A stretch of DNA of 64,000 nt from a virus, in the IMG/VR virus record IMGVR_UViG_3300021479_000010, positions 32,207 through 96,206 of that record. One strand, given 5' to 3'. The position numbers were made by a program, and so were the translations under genes. The notes under the pieces were generated by a model. It had not been told where the DNA came from. It was given only the letters and a program-made list of their open reading frames with translations, and did no database searches. This document shows, piece by piece, positions 38,430-46,698 of this stretch; position 1 is the stretch's first letter, and every line of letters begins with the position of its first letter.

Positions 38430-38585
38430 ATGAACTTGCGGGGCTCCTTTCCGGGCAAGGAAAGTGATATCCGTTACACCCCTCCCGGCAACGAAACTGA
38501 CGGTACCGACGAACTAGAAAAAATCTACTACACCCCCGATCCGCGAGAAGACGATGAAGCTGGTGACCTACGTAGTAATAGCTAA
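38430..38585 (+). CDS. small acidic hypothetical protein
   Basis: 51 residues from ATG at 38430: M-N-L-R-G-S-F-P-G-K-E-S-D-I-R-Y-T-P-P, then Asp/Glu-rich. No strong ribosome site. It overlaps the next gene by 32 bases; the coherent composition supports coding. Confidence 0.5.
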   Translation: MNLRGSFPGKESDIRYTPPGNETDGTDELEKIYYTPDPREDDEAGDLRSNS

Positions 38586-38757
38586 AATATTTACGGGACT
38601 CGCGATTCTTTCTATTGCTTGCGGGGCGTATGCCGCAGCTTCTGGCAATGTAGATATGTTTTTTGGTGGTGCCTGTGGTACAATTGTTTTCGCAAGTTTG
38701 GCCGCGAAGATAATTCAAAAATGCATCGAGATTCGCAATGAGCCGTCCGAAGGGTAG
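38554..38757 (+). CDS. small membrane protein
   Basis: 67 residues with two hydrophobic helices (V-V-I-A-K-I-F-T-G-L-A-I-L-S-I-A and G-T-I-V-F-A-S-L-A-A-K-I) and a short polar tail. It could be a holin-class protein, but no lysis gene is adjacent. Confidence 0.6.
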   Translation: MKLVTYVVIAKIFTGLAILSIACGAYAAASGNVDMFFGGACGTIVFASLAAKIIQKCIEIRNEPSEG

Positions 38758-38980
38758 CAAAAACAAACCCCGTCCGCATCTGGACAACGTTCAGCATATT
38801 CCGTGTGCAAAACCAGAACTTGTGCAGCATATTGGCCGATTCATACGGTACTTTGATAAAGGTTGGCGGTTCTCAAAACTCCTCGCAATTAAAGACAATA
38901 TTGCTCTATTAGAGCACCCGGTATCTGGCAAACATAAATTAAGTTTAAAGGACGTGGAGCCGAATCCTTGGGCAAAATAA
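38738..38980 (+). CDS. small hypothetical protein, SH3-like
   Basis: 80 residues; basic N-terminus (R-P-K-G-S-K-N-K-P-R) and beta-type body (G-W-R-F-S-K-L-L-A-I-K-D-N-I-A-L-L-E-H). An exact inverted repeat copy (38770-38787) is read here as R-P-H-L-D-N. Overlaps both neighbours. Confidence 0.6.
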   Translation: MSRPKGSKNKPRPHLDNVQHIPCAKPELVQHIGRFIRYFDKGWRFSKLLAIKDNIALLEHPVSGKHKLSLKDVEPNPWAK

Positions 38981-39153
38981 TCCCCTTTTACATTCCCAAA
39001 AGGTATCGTAAGAAAGATAAATTCGTTCCCGAAAGATTGCGCGGCAAAATCCTACCGTTCCCCGAACCCAAAGAACCTAAGAAAACCCTAACTGAAAGAT
39101 TTCACGGTATTTTGATTACTGATAAACGTCGCTTTTCAGACGATATAGTTTGA
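38968..39153 (+). CDS. small basic hypothetical protein
   Basis: 61 residues from TTG at 38968, overlapping the previous gene by 13 bases. Lys/Arg-rich with repeated K-I-(I/L)-P-F (K-I-I-P-F-Y and K-I-L-P-F-P). No family recognised. Confidence 0.5.
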   Translation: MGKIIPFYIPKRYRKKDKFVPERLRGKILPFPEPKEPKKTLTERFHGILITDKRRFSDDIV

Positions 39154-39181
39154 GGTTGCATCAGGTGACCTCAAGATAATT

Positions 39182-39439
39182 ATGGCCCTTTTGGTTGTTA
39201 ATTCGAATACGCCGATGAACTACGACGATCCCTTGATAAGCTTTAGGGTTCGCGGGGATGAAGTCGCCGCGCTCTATCCGGATGGGACTCTTATCACGCA
39301 AGGCGACAGTTTAGCAGATCGTGTCGTGGCTACACAGTATTTAACGCAATCGTATGCGTCTACCACACCTGCGGGGTCTCCACCTGCTACGCCCGTGAGC
39401 GGCGGCATGGGCGGTCCTGTAGACGGCGGACAGTTCTAA
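39182..39439 (+). CDS. small structural protein candidate
   Basis: 85 residues; starts M-A-L-L-V-V-N-S-N-T-P-M-N and ends in a Gly/Pro-rich tail. It precedes a set of decoration or fibre-type genes. No family recognised. Confidence 0.6.
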   Translation: MALLVVNSNTPMNYDDPLISFRVRGDEVAALYPDGTLITQGDSLADRVVATQYLTQSYASTTPAGSPPATPVSGGMGGPVDGGQF

Positions 39440-39477
39440 GATTCTAGTACGCTCATGACCCTAAATCTAGGGGTCCA

Positions 39478-40086
39478 ATGCCAACTATACAAGTAAAACG
39501 CGGCCTAGCCGCAAATCTTCCGGCATCTGGCGCGGCTGGCGAGCCGATATTCACTACAGATGACCAAATTTTACATATGGGAACTGGGGCGGCAGTCGTC
39601 CCGGTTAAGATCGCGGCTGCTAATGTTACGGGGCTCGTTAATGGCGGAACCGAAACAGTCAACGCGCAATCAGGGGCGACATACACAGTTGTTGCGGGCG
39701 ACGCCGGAAAATTAGTTACTCTTAGTAATGCCGGGGCTGTCGCGGTGACCGTCCCATCAGCAGTATTCACTTCTGGACAATTTGCCGATTTCGAGAACAA
39801 AGGTGTCGGTGATGTAACAATCACTACAACTGCCGCAACGATTAATGGCGCGGCAACTTTCGTTCTACATACCAATCAAGGCATACGAGTTGTATTTGAT
39901 GGTACGAATTTCCAGACATTGCTGGGTCGCGCAGTCGTAGCCAAAACCGCAGTAGGCAGTCAGTGGTTAAACTCCGTAGCAGCTGATGGAACATTTACTT
40001 CTACCCAGCCCGCGATGACAGATATCACGGGCGTTGTTCAAGCCTCGCAATTAACCGGAGTTGTAATAGACGGCGGAACATTTTAG
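39478..40086 (+). CDS. decoration or fibre-type virion protein
   Basis: 202 residues. It opens I-Q-V-K-R-G-L-A-A-N-L-P, then G-E-P-I-F-T-T-D-D-Q-I-L-H-M-G-T-G. This N-terminal pattern is found in many phage appendage proteins, where a short beta domain attaches to the particle. The middle is beta-rich (Y-T-V-V-A-G-D-A-G-K-L-V-T-L). Confidence 0.65.
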   Translation: MPTIQVKRGLAANLPASGAAGEPIFTTDDQILHMGTGAAVVPVKIAAANVTGLVNGGTETVNAQSGATYTVVAGDAGKLVTLSNAGAVAVTVPSAVFTSGQFADFENKGVGDVTITTTAATINGAATFVLHTNQGIRVVFDGTNFQTLLGRAVVAKTAVGSQWLNSVAADGTFTSTQPAMTDITGVVQASQLTGVVIDGGTF

Positions 40087-40125
40087 CTAAGACTCTACTG
40101 GCCAATCCCCGACTAGGAGAGTACA

Positions 40126-40836
40126 TTGATTCAAATAGACGTAATAAATGAATCGTCCGAAGCCAGCGATCAGATGATTAAGTGGCTGACTGCGGCCCTT
40201 CAAATTCAGGTAAACCGGGATTTTTCTCCCATTTGGGGAATACAGGCCCAGTTAAATTTTATCCCGAATCATGGGGTTCCGAATCCCGCACATTGGCAAT
40301 TGGTATTTCTGGATAATGCAGACGTTGCTGGGGCGCTAGGATACCACGACCTAACGGTTTCTGGATTGCCAATTGGCAAAGTTTTCATCCGCACGACCGA
40401 GCTTGATAATTCTGCGTGGTCCGTAACAGCCTCTCATGAATTACTCGAAATGCTTGTCGATCCGTGGGTAGATTCCGCAGTCATTCTTTTGAACGCCGAT
40501 GGTTCGGGAACCGCGTATGCTTACGAAGTCGGTGATCCTTGCGAGTCCGACAACCTCGGTTATGTGATCAATGATTTCAAGATGTCTGATTTCACAACTC
40601 CGCAGTGGTTTGATCCTCCGACATTGATGACTAATGCTAAATTTGATTTCATGGGGCACATTACACAACCCCTTCAGATTTTGTCAGGCGGATATATTGG
40701 AGTACTAGACATCTTTGGAAGCGGAGGATGGACCCAGCTTCTTGGAGATGGTTCTAAGACCACGACCGTTCCAAAAGGTTCGCGTCGAGAACTTCGTACT
40801 AAACCATATTCGCAGAGGGCGCGTAGCACTAGGTAA
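40126..40836 (+). CDS. putative zincin-like protein (HELLEM motif)
   Basis: 236 residues from TTG at 40126, with GGAGAG upstream. T-A-S-H-E-L-L-E-M-L-V-D-P-W is an HExxE-type motif and may be a metal site. Later Y-E-V-G-D-P-C-E-S-D and F-T-T-P-Q-W-F follow. Related S-H-E-L-L-E-M proteins exist in bacteria and phages without assigned function (from memory). Peptidase activity is a guess. Location among decoration genes suggests a virion-bound enzyme. Confidence 0.55.
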   Translation: MIQIDVINESSEASDQMIKWLTAALQIQVNRDFSPIWGIQAQLNFIPNHGVPNPAHWQLVFLDNADVAGALGYHDLTVSGLPIGKVFIRTTELDNSAWSVTASHELLEMLVDPWVDSAVILLNADGSGTAYAYEVGDPCESDNLGYVINDFKMSDFTTPQWFDPPTLMTNAKFDFMGHITQPLQILSGGYIGVLDIFGSGGWTQLLGDGSKTTTVPKGSRRELRTKPYSQRARSTR

Positions 40837-41153
40837 TGGCAAGAAACTTAACACTCCTACCACTGCGGGGCGTGCAGGCGAATCTTTCGCAGGCACTCCC
40901 CTTAGCTCTGGGAGAGATGTATTTCAGCACCGACACTGGCAACCTATACTTTGGCACCCCCGGCTTTGGCGTAGGCTATGTCCAGATCGGAGATACAACC
41001 AAAGTGAACGAAACACTCTTACAATTATTGGAAGAAATTAAAGCTATGCGGGCCGCCATTGTGTCTATGGCGTGCGATGGTGGCCGCGCGAAGCCCTCAG
41101 ATTTTGATCCCCGAACAGATACGGGGACAGACTCAAGTACCACACAGGATTAG
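40836..41153 (+). CDS. short appendage-type protein
   Basis: 105 residues; L-P-L-A-L-G-E-M-Y-F-S-T-D-T-G-N-L-Y-F-G is the attachment-type motif also seen at 39478, followed by a short coiled coil (N-E-T-L-L-Q-L-L-E-E-I-K). Coupled to the previous gene (TAATG). Confidence 0.6.
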   Translation: MARNLTLLPLRGVQANLSQALPLALGEMYFSTDTGNLYFGTPGFGVGYVQIGDTTKVNETLLQLLEEIKAMRAAIVSMACDGGRAKPSDFDPRTDTGTDSSTTQD

Positions 41154-41159
41154 GGGATT

Positions 41160-41780
41160 ATGCAACTACAATTACAGGTCGGACCACAAATTGTTCAAGA
41201 TGGCGTTCCTGCTACAATGCGCGGTGGCAAATCCGCTGAAGCAATTGTAACAGAATTAAACGGACGCTACTATGAGCAAGTTTATCGCGGCAATACTTTT
41301 ACCGCCGCAACACAAGCAGGAGTAGCGATTACGAATCTTGCTACTACGGCCACGGGATTTATTCTTAGCAATCCGGCGGGTTCCGGCAAGAACCTAGTCC
41401 TTCTGGAAATCGCCTTGGCGCAGACTTCCACTGCCGCTGCCGCCGCAAACGCTGCCATTGTTTTAGCTGCCAATATCAACCCAGTGGCGACCGCTGTAGT
41501 GCATACTACGCCGCTCACGATCCAGCCCGCACTCTTAGGCGGTACGGCGGGTTCGGTTGCCAAGGCGGATTCCGCCGCGACATTGCCTGTCGCGCCTTCC
41601 GTTGTTCGTGTTTTGTGGCAACCTTCGGTTTCCGCTACGGCCACGACCGCTATTCCACCTTATGTGAAGGATGAAGTTGCGGGGGCGCTTGCAATTGCTC
41701 CAGGATGCGCGGTATCTTTGTCCGCTTTCTCCGCCGTCAGCGCGATTGCCCATTTTACGTGGGCTGAACTTCCCATCTAA
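41160..41780 (+). CDS. virion structural protein candidate
   Basis: 206 residues, Ala/Thr/Val-rich beta-type. M-Q-L-Q-L-Q-V-G-P-Q then R-G-G-K-S-A-E-A-I-V-T-E-L-N-G-R-Y-Y-E. Similar overall to 24183-24806. Last gene before a 242-base structured gap. Confidence 0.55.
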   Translation: MQLQLQVGPQIVQDGVPATMRGGKSAEAIVTELNGRYYEQVYRGNTFTAATQAGVAITNLATTATGFILSNPAGSGKNLVLLEIALAQTSTAAAAANAAIVLAANINPVATAVVHTTPLTIQPALLGGTAGSVAKADSAATLPVAPSVVRVLWQPSVSATATTAIPPYVKDEVAGALAIAPGCAVSLSAFSAVSAIAHFTWAELPI

Positions 41781-41795
41781 TTTGGTGTCCGTGGG

Positions 41796-41944
41796 CAACG
41801 ATTCGGATTAATCGTTGTTCGCATCTGGACGCCATTCGCCGAGTCGCTATCGGCAAACCCCGCACTCTGGGGGCATCAGGGTAAGGAATTGCCTTAGCGG
41901 GTAATTCTGCACTTGCTGATTTACGGGGCACCGGATAATCAGCA
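41796..41944 (+). ncRNA. run of hairpins in a 242-base leader
   Basis: The gap 41781-42022 has no gene. It holds CAACGATT-CGGATT-AATCGTTG (41796-41817, loop CGGATT) and GCCGA...TCGGC (41838-41854). It also holds TAAGG...CCTTA (41882-41896) and TTGCTGATT...AATCAGCA-type (41914-41944). A near copy of the inverted repeat (41815-41832) overlaps the first hairpin. The four successive stems suggest a structured RNA leader for the genes starting at 42023. Confidence 0.55.
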
Positions 41945-42022
41945 TCGGACTACGGCTCCGTCCAAGCCTGTCCGGGAAGAAAAAGAATTCGTTCCTCTCG
42001 GACTCCGAGTTTAAGGAAGATA

Positions 42023-42655
42023 ATGAAAAAGAAGAAAACTAAGAAACTAACCACTCCCGCGCCCGAACCTTTACCGCCTATGCGCTGGGAATCTTACCAC
42101 GATGAAATTATCGGTAAGGACTCCCCACAACTTGCTAAAGAAGTAGAAGAATATAGTAAGAGACGGCATGACGGGCCGGAAACACAACATAGCCAAGAAG
42201 AATTAGCAAGGCTTCGCGAAGAAAATGCTGTAATCGCTTCGCAATATCAGTTTGTCAAGCCTGAGGATTACGAAGACGAAGCTGCCCGAGTGGGGCGGAT
42301 AATGAGCCACGACGAGTTTATTACTATCCTTCGTCGTAAGCTAAATCTTAAGTGTTTTTACCGAGAGATGAATCATCCCCAGAAGATAGCTCTTTGGGCG
42401 GTCAAAGATGATTTGCCTGCCGAATCCGTAGGATGGGTAAAACGTGGTTTAACCACCGAACTTAGCATCATGAGATTTGACGACCACGGCGTTCCGCTTG
42501 ACGAGAAATTTAGGGGCTGGCGAACCGTGCTCATGAATTTGGTTATGAAAGGATTCTTGAAAGAGCACGATGTCCGCCGCGTTTTTGGCCGAGCGAAAGG
42601 CCCCGCAAGCGAAAAATATAACTCTTTCATGCAACAGTTTAGGACTATTCCATGA
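42023..42655 (+). CDS. hypothetical protein
   Basis: 210 residues. Basic N-terminal tail (K-K-K-K-T-K-K), Pro-rich linker, then helical. H-D-E-F-I-T-I-L-R-R-K-L-N-L-K-C-F-Y and W-R-T-V-L-M-N-L-V-M-K-G give no recognised family. Position after the decoration genes suggests a minor head protein. Confidence 0.6.
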   Translation: MKKKKTKKLTTPAPEPLPPMRWESYHDEIIGKDSPQLAKEVEEYSKRRHDGPETQHSQEELARLREENAVIASQYQFVKPEDYEDEAARVGRIMSHDEFITILRRKLNLKCFYREMNHPQKIALWAVKDDLPAESVGWVKRGLTTELSIMRFDDHGVPLDEKFRGWRTVLMNLVMKGFLKEHDVRRVFGRAKGPASEKYNSFMQQFRTIP

Positions 42656-42918
42656 CTTATCAAACTCAAGATTCTCGGTTAGCTGCGTTCTTCCTTGTCA
42701 ATGGATTTACCTTGGCGGGAACAGAATTGCGCTATCAAGATGAAGACGACCGCGTATTGCTTACATTCAATATCGATGATGAAGAGAAATTCGCGCAGTT
42801 GAAGAGAGATTTCTTTGAAGGCGGGAAGGTTCCCGCGCTAGCTTACGCAAATCATCTTAAGTTTGTAATGCACGCCATCCGAGAAGCCCGCGAATTAGCT
42901 CGTACCGCTGCGCGATAA
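42652..42918 (+). CDS. small hypothetical protein
   Basis: 88 residues, four-base overlap with the previous gene. F-F-L-V-N-G-F-T-L-A-G-T-E-L, D-D-R-V-L-L-T-F-N-I-D-D suggests a small alpha/beta fold. No family recognised. Confidence 0.6.
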   Translation: MTYQTQDSRLAAFFLVNGFTLAGTELRYQDEDDRVLLTFNIDDEEKFAQLKRDFFEGGKVPALAYANHLKFVMHAIREARELARTAAR

Positions 42919-42949
42919 AGACCCTTACAAAGACCTAATAGGAGAAACT
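42918..42949 (+). promoter_or_regulatory. recurrent leader, copy 2
   Basis: AAGACCCTTACAAAGACCTA with AGGAGAAACT before ATG at 42950; same design as 34738 and 43058. Confidence 0.55.
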
Positions 42950-43030
42950 ATGCTTGTTAAGAAAAAAGATTGGGAAAACGTGTGTTCTAGATTAGACTCA
43001 TTTGAAGCCAAATGGTTTCAAAGAAACTAA
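42950..43030 (+). CDS. 26-residue peptide
   Basis: ATG after TAGGAGAAACT, the best ribosome site in this neighbourhood. Product M-L-V-K-K-K-D-W-E-N-V-C-S-R-L-D-S-F, then A-K-W-F-Q-R-N. It is bracketed by two copies of the same leader, so it may be an independently duplicated mini-gene. Confidence 0.5.
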   Translation: MLVKKKDWENVCSRLDSFEAKWFQRN

Positions 43031-43057
43031 AAGTCATACCGTTTTAGCGATTCGATA

Positions 43058-43090
43058 AAGACCCTTATTTCAGACCTTAATAGGATAAAT
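43058..43090 (+). promoter_or_regulatory. recurrent leader, copy 3
   Basis: AAGACCCTTATTTCAGACCT then TAATAGGATAAAT before ATG at 43091. CGATAAAGACCCTTA is shared with copy 2, 140 bases upstream. Confidence 0.55.
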
Positions 43091-43687
43091 ATGACAGACG
43101 AAGTGAAGAAGAAAAAGACCGTTCAAGAACTCATGAACACCCCGCTTGACGAGTTAACTACTGAGGAAATTGAACGCCGGGTAGTTTTGCTCAAGGCACA
43201 AGAAGCCGAACTCAACGCACAGGATTTAAAGGATCGCGTTGACGAACGCAAGAATAAACGCCAGATGGTTTCCGAGCAGTTTCGCGCCCGTGGGCGAGAA
43301 CTAAAGCAAACCGTTCGAGCACAGGAAATACACCAGAGCAATTGTAGCCATCGTAAGGGTGGACGCGGTTTGGAAGCAATTCAGAAGGGCGGCACCGCAT
43401 CTGACTACGCAGTGATCCGTCATCTACTTCCAAATAACGAGTGGTGGCAGAGGTGCCAGCGTTGTGGTAAAACGTGGCGTCCGCCGAATCGTGAAGAATA
43501 TAACCTAGAAGTTCAGACCGAACGCGAAGCTTTTGAGGCCGCGCAAAAAGCTTACAAAGAAGCTATGTCTTGGCCGACAGATAACATCCCCTCGACTGGG
43601 ATTACGTTCCAGCATCACAGCGAAGACGGCGATGTCAGTGCTCGTAAATTCGTTTACGAGATCATGAAGGACACCACGCTTCGATAA
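43091..43687 (+). CDS. coiled-coil protein with zinc-type site
   Basis: 198 residues. Residues about 12-80 form a long charged coiled coil (E-I-E-R-R-V-V-L-L-K-A-Q-E-A-E-L). Then N-C-S-H-R-K-G-G-R-G and W-Q-R-C-Q-R-C-G-K-T-W make a Cys/His metal site. Role unknown, perhaps head-tail joining. Confidence 0.6.
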   Translation: MTDEVKKKKTVQELMNTPLDELTTEEIERRVVLLKAQEAELNAQDLKDRVDERKNKRQMVSEQFRARGRELKQTVRAQEIHQSNCSHRKGGRGLEAIQKGGTASDYAVIRHLLPNNEWWQRCQRCGKTWRPPNREEYNLEVQTEREAFEAAQKAYKEAMSWPTDNIPSTGITFQHHSEDGDVSARKFVYEIMKDTTLR

Positions 43688-44013
43688 TGGCAAATCAGCA
43701 ATTATTCCCGCAGACCACATATCCCTTAACAGGCGATATTCAAAGTACTCCGGGAGCGGCTAAAATAACGGTTACGGGGATTCAAACAATCCCCGTTTCT
43801 CCTACAACTCCGACTGATCAACAAGTTCTGGTGTTCCAGCAATCGTTATTGAAGTACGTTCCAAGCAGTGTATTTACTAATAAGAGCGTTCAAGTAAACG
43901 GCGCTCCCGTGAGCGATGATTACGACTTCTTTGTAAATTTCTATGATACGCGCATTCAAGTTAATTCTACCAACCCGCCCAATGGAAAATTTGTCTTGGT
44001 TAATGGAGCTTAG
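43687..44013 (+). CDS. virion protein candidate, beta-rich
   Basis: 108 residues; I-T-V-T-G-I-Q-T-I-P-V-S-P-T-T-P and a C-terminal beta pair. Starts inside the previous stop (TAATG). No family recognised. Confidence 0.55.
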   Translation: MANQQLFPQTTYPLTGDIQSTPGAAKITVTGIQTIPVSPTTPTDQQVLVFQQSLLKYVPSSVFTNKSVQVNGAPVSDDYDFFVNFYDTRIQVNSTNPPNGKFVLVNGA

Positions 44014-44487
44014 ATGAGTGTCAATTTTAACAACACAACTCCAGCAGCCGTAGCGGGGGGTACTAACGTATTATGGCAGGTAGACGGCTCCGGCAATATC
44101 AGTGCGTATACTTTAACATCTTCTTCCGTCATCATAGAAGTTGATCTTACTGCTCAGACAGCGAATATTTCAGCGACAACTCTGACAACTCCGGGTTCTG
44201 CGGGGTTTTATCGAGTTTCTGTATATAGCATCGTAACGACCGTAGACGGCGCATCTTCGACTCTACCTAAGACTACTATTACATGGCGAGATGCGCATAA
44301 TACGACTTCGCAAACATTTGATGTTACTTCGACGAATACCGGCAATCTTCTAACTACATTCCAACAGGCATCAATGCGCCTTAACTCTGCTTCCGGGACC
44401 GCGATTCAATATGCTACTTCTGGATATGCGTCTGGAACTCCCGCGACAATGCAGTACGCTCTCCGTATTACTTTGGAGAAATTGTAA
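44014..44487 (+). CDS. virion protein candidate, beta-rich
   Basis: 157 residues directly after the previous stop. Ser/Thr-rich, G-S-A-G-F-Y-R-V-S-V-Y-S-I-V-T and later L-R-I-T-L-E-K-L suggest a jelly-roll-like decoration or fibre domain. Stop overlaps the next start. Confidence 0.55.
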   Translation: MSVNFNNTTPAAVAGGTNVLWQVDGSGNISAYTLTSSSVIIEVDLTAQTANISATTLTTPGSAGFYRVSVYSIVTTVDGASSTLPKTTITWRDAHNTTSQTFDVTSTNTGNLLTTFQQASMRLNSASGTAIQYATSGYASGTPATMQYALRITLEKL

Positions 44488-45578
44488 TGGCGTTTATTAA
44501 CAATGGGTCCACGGTGAGCATCCAGGATTGCGTAGACAATGCATTCCGAAATGGCGATACTGCTCCCGCACTTGCAACGGGCGGCAGTTCGGATCAACCC
44601 GCATTGCAAATCGCCAACACCGTTTTGTCCGAAATGATCAACGGAGGTCCTAACGGGCAACCTTATAATTGGAAGTGGAACAGATTTTTAATTCCTCCGT
44701 TTCCGACGAATAGTTGGCAGCAGGATTATTTCATTCCCGGTCTAGTCGGGCTTGCATGGCTCGAAAATTCATACTGCAACGAATTTAACATCAGCTCCCA
44801 GCCCAAGCCAAAGATGCCGATGGAGTGCCGAAAGGACTTGTCGGTAACGTACATTCAGTACGGCTGGCCTGCAAAACTTTGCTGGATTCCTAATAGCATC
44901 GCACAAACCGGGACTTGGGGCGCGACGGAACTCGCTACGGCGACTGGGCAGAACAACCCCGGCCCTAATGTTGTAATCACGAACCCGATTGGCCAGACGC
45001 AGGCTCCTCTTAATCCTATCACTCAGGTCACCGACTCTTTCGGCAACCTCTGGGCAGTGACGACTTATGGAACTTGCGGGGCAACGAATCCGTTTCTAGT
45101 CAACGCCAATCCAGTATTTCCAACTCTGCAAAATCCCACGACTACGGCGACAATCATAACTGATGGTTCCGTTGTTTGGACTGCAATCAATCCCGCTGGT
45201 CAGGGAATGCGCCTCGCGCCGATTCCCCCACAGCAAGGGCAAGTTTGGCAAATCAATCCCGTAGGTCAAGCAAGATTTCAACGATTTACTTCTCTAACTC
45301 AAACTATTAATCCGATTCCGGACGATTACAGCCAATATTTCTTAGATGGTTTCATCTGCCAATGTTACCGTAGGCATCCGGATGCAAAAGTCCGGGCGAA
45401 ATTTCCCGAAGAATATAAACTTTGGTTAACTGCTCTTGATCAAGCTGTAAAGCAGGCAGATCGAGAATTAGACGACTACGGATTTTATACCAGCAGCATT
45501 ATGGGCGGCGGCGGAAACGTAGGTTATCTTGGCCCGGCTTGGCCGTATCAGGGCTACCCGTTCGGCAGCGGCTGGTAA
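44487..45578 (+). CDS. tail or adaptor protein A (paralogue of 47078-47815)
   Basis: 363 residues. N-terminal helices then W-K-W-N-R-F-L-I-P-P-F-P and, near the end, P-I-P-D-D-Y-S-Q-Y-F-L-D-G-F. The same order (W-R-W-N-R-Q then P-I-P-D-E-Y-S) occurs in 47078-47815, so the two are diverged duplicates. The middle has a beta insertion (N-P-I-G-Q-T-Q-A-P-L-N-P). It probably forms part of the short tail near the portal. Confidence 0.65.
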   Translation: MAFINNGSTVSIQDCVDNAFRNGDTAPALATGGSSDQPALQIANTVLSEMINGGPNGQPYNWKWNRFLIPPFPTNSWQQDYFIPGLVGLAWLENSYCNEFNISSQPKPKMPMECRKDLSVTYIQYGWPAKLCWIPNSIAQTGTWGATELATATGQNNPGPNVVITNPIGQTQAPLNPITQVTDSFGNLWAVTTYGTCGATNPFLVNANPVFPTLQNPTTTATIITDGSVVWTAINPAGQGMRLAPIPPQQGQVWQINPVGQARFQRFTSLTQTINPIPDDYSQYFLDGFICQCYRRHPDAKVRAKFPEEYKLWLTALDQAVKQADRELDDYGFYTSSIMGGGGNVGYLGPAWPYQGYPFGSGW

Positions 45579-45693
45579 TTTCGGCGCGGCAGTAAATCCT
45601 CACAATTCATGCGGGACCAGTGAGCAGAGGAATCCTTCTACTTACTGCAAGCGCTTGGTCCCACCCTTTCTTCAAACCAGAAAAAGGACTGTA

Positions 45694-46698
45694 ATGCGCA
45701 TATTGTTTATTCTGAAGTTTCGGCAAGTATACTCCGGCGGGTATACTACAGATTTTCCCTCGGGCCTGCTTAACTCTGCGCTACTAGTTTCCGATATGCT
45801 TAACAGCCAAGGATTTGTTTCCAAGGTTGTAGAAGTCGTTGACAATAATTCTATTGATAAAGAAGTTCATGATTTCAATCCCGATGTAGTTATCATAGAA
45901 GCGCTGTGGGTTGTCCCTGAGAAGTTCGCAATTCTTAAACAGTTGCATCCGAATGTTAAATGGGTTGTTCGCATTCACAGTGAAATGCCGTTCCTCGCAC
46001 AGGAAGGCATCGCAATACAGTGGATCAAACAGTACGCCGCTATCCCCGATGTTTATGTAGGTACTAATTCGATTCGCTGCTTCGGAGATTTATCTAGCAT
46101 AGTCGATCCCAATAAATTACTGCTTCTGCCTAATTTTTATCCTACTCTTAAGAAATTGCCGGGCGCGGCAAAACATACAGGTCTGGATATAGCCTGTTTT
46201 GGAGCTATTCGTCCGTTTAAGGATCAGCTTATGCAGGCTGTCGCCGCTATTAAATATGCCGAGCAAGCTGGGGAAATAATTCGGTTTCATGTGAATTCCA
46301 GCCGAGTAGAGGATGGATCGGAAGTTCTGAAGAATCTACGAGCACTGTTTGCCGGAACGGAACACACACTAGTCGAAAATACTTGGATGGATCGTCCGAC
46401 GTTTTTAGCGCTCCTCGCAACAATGGATTTAAGCATGACCGTATCCTTTACGGAAACTTTTTGTATTGTTGCGGCAGATTCGGTTTCGGTCGGCGTCCCG
46501 CTCGTAACTTCTCCGGAAGTGCCGTGGAGTATCAAAGATTTGCAAGCTTCGCCTACGAATTCGAAAGATATTGTCAATAAGATCAGTAAGGCATTAGGTT
46601 GGAAATCTTCAATTTTCAACTTCATGGATCGGCGCAGTCTACAAAAATATTCATCCAATAGTCGAGCGGCGTGGATTAAGGAATTAAAGGGACTATAA
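45694..46698 (+). CDS. glycosyltransferase, GT-B (GT4-like), inside the virion module
   Basis: 334 residues from ATG at 45694. Rossmann-type N-terminus (I-L-F-I-L-K-F-R, then D-V-V-I-I-E-A-L-W-V-V-P). The C-terminal donor domain has I-A-C-F-G-A-I-R-P-F-K-D and F-T-E-T-F-C-I-V-A-A-D-S-V-S-V-G-V-P-L-V-T-S, the E-x7-E-like GT4 region. It interrupts a run of tail genes and could glycosylate a virion protein. The 115-base leader contains a GGGACCA...TGGTCCC stem. Confidence 0.8.
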   Translation: MRILFILKFRQVYSGGYTTDFPSGLLNSALLVSDMLNSQGFVSKVVEVVDNNSIDKEVHDFNPDVVIIEALWVVPEKFAILKQLHPNVKWVVRIHSEMPFLAQEGIAIQWIKQYAAIPDVYVGTNSIRCFGDLSSIVDPNKLLLLPNFYPTLKKLPGAAKHTGLDIACFGAIRPFKDQLMQAVAAIKYAEQAGEIIRFHVNSSRVEDGSEVLKNLRALFAGTEHTLVENTWMDRPTFLALLATMDLSMTVSFTETFCIVAADSVSVGVPLVTSPEVPWSIKDLQASPTNSKDIVNKISKALGWKSSIFNFMDRRSLQKYSSNSRAAWIKELKGL

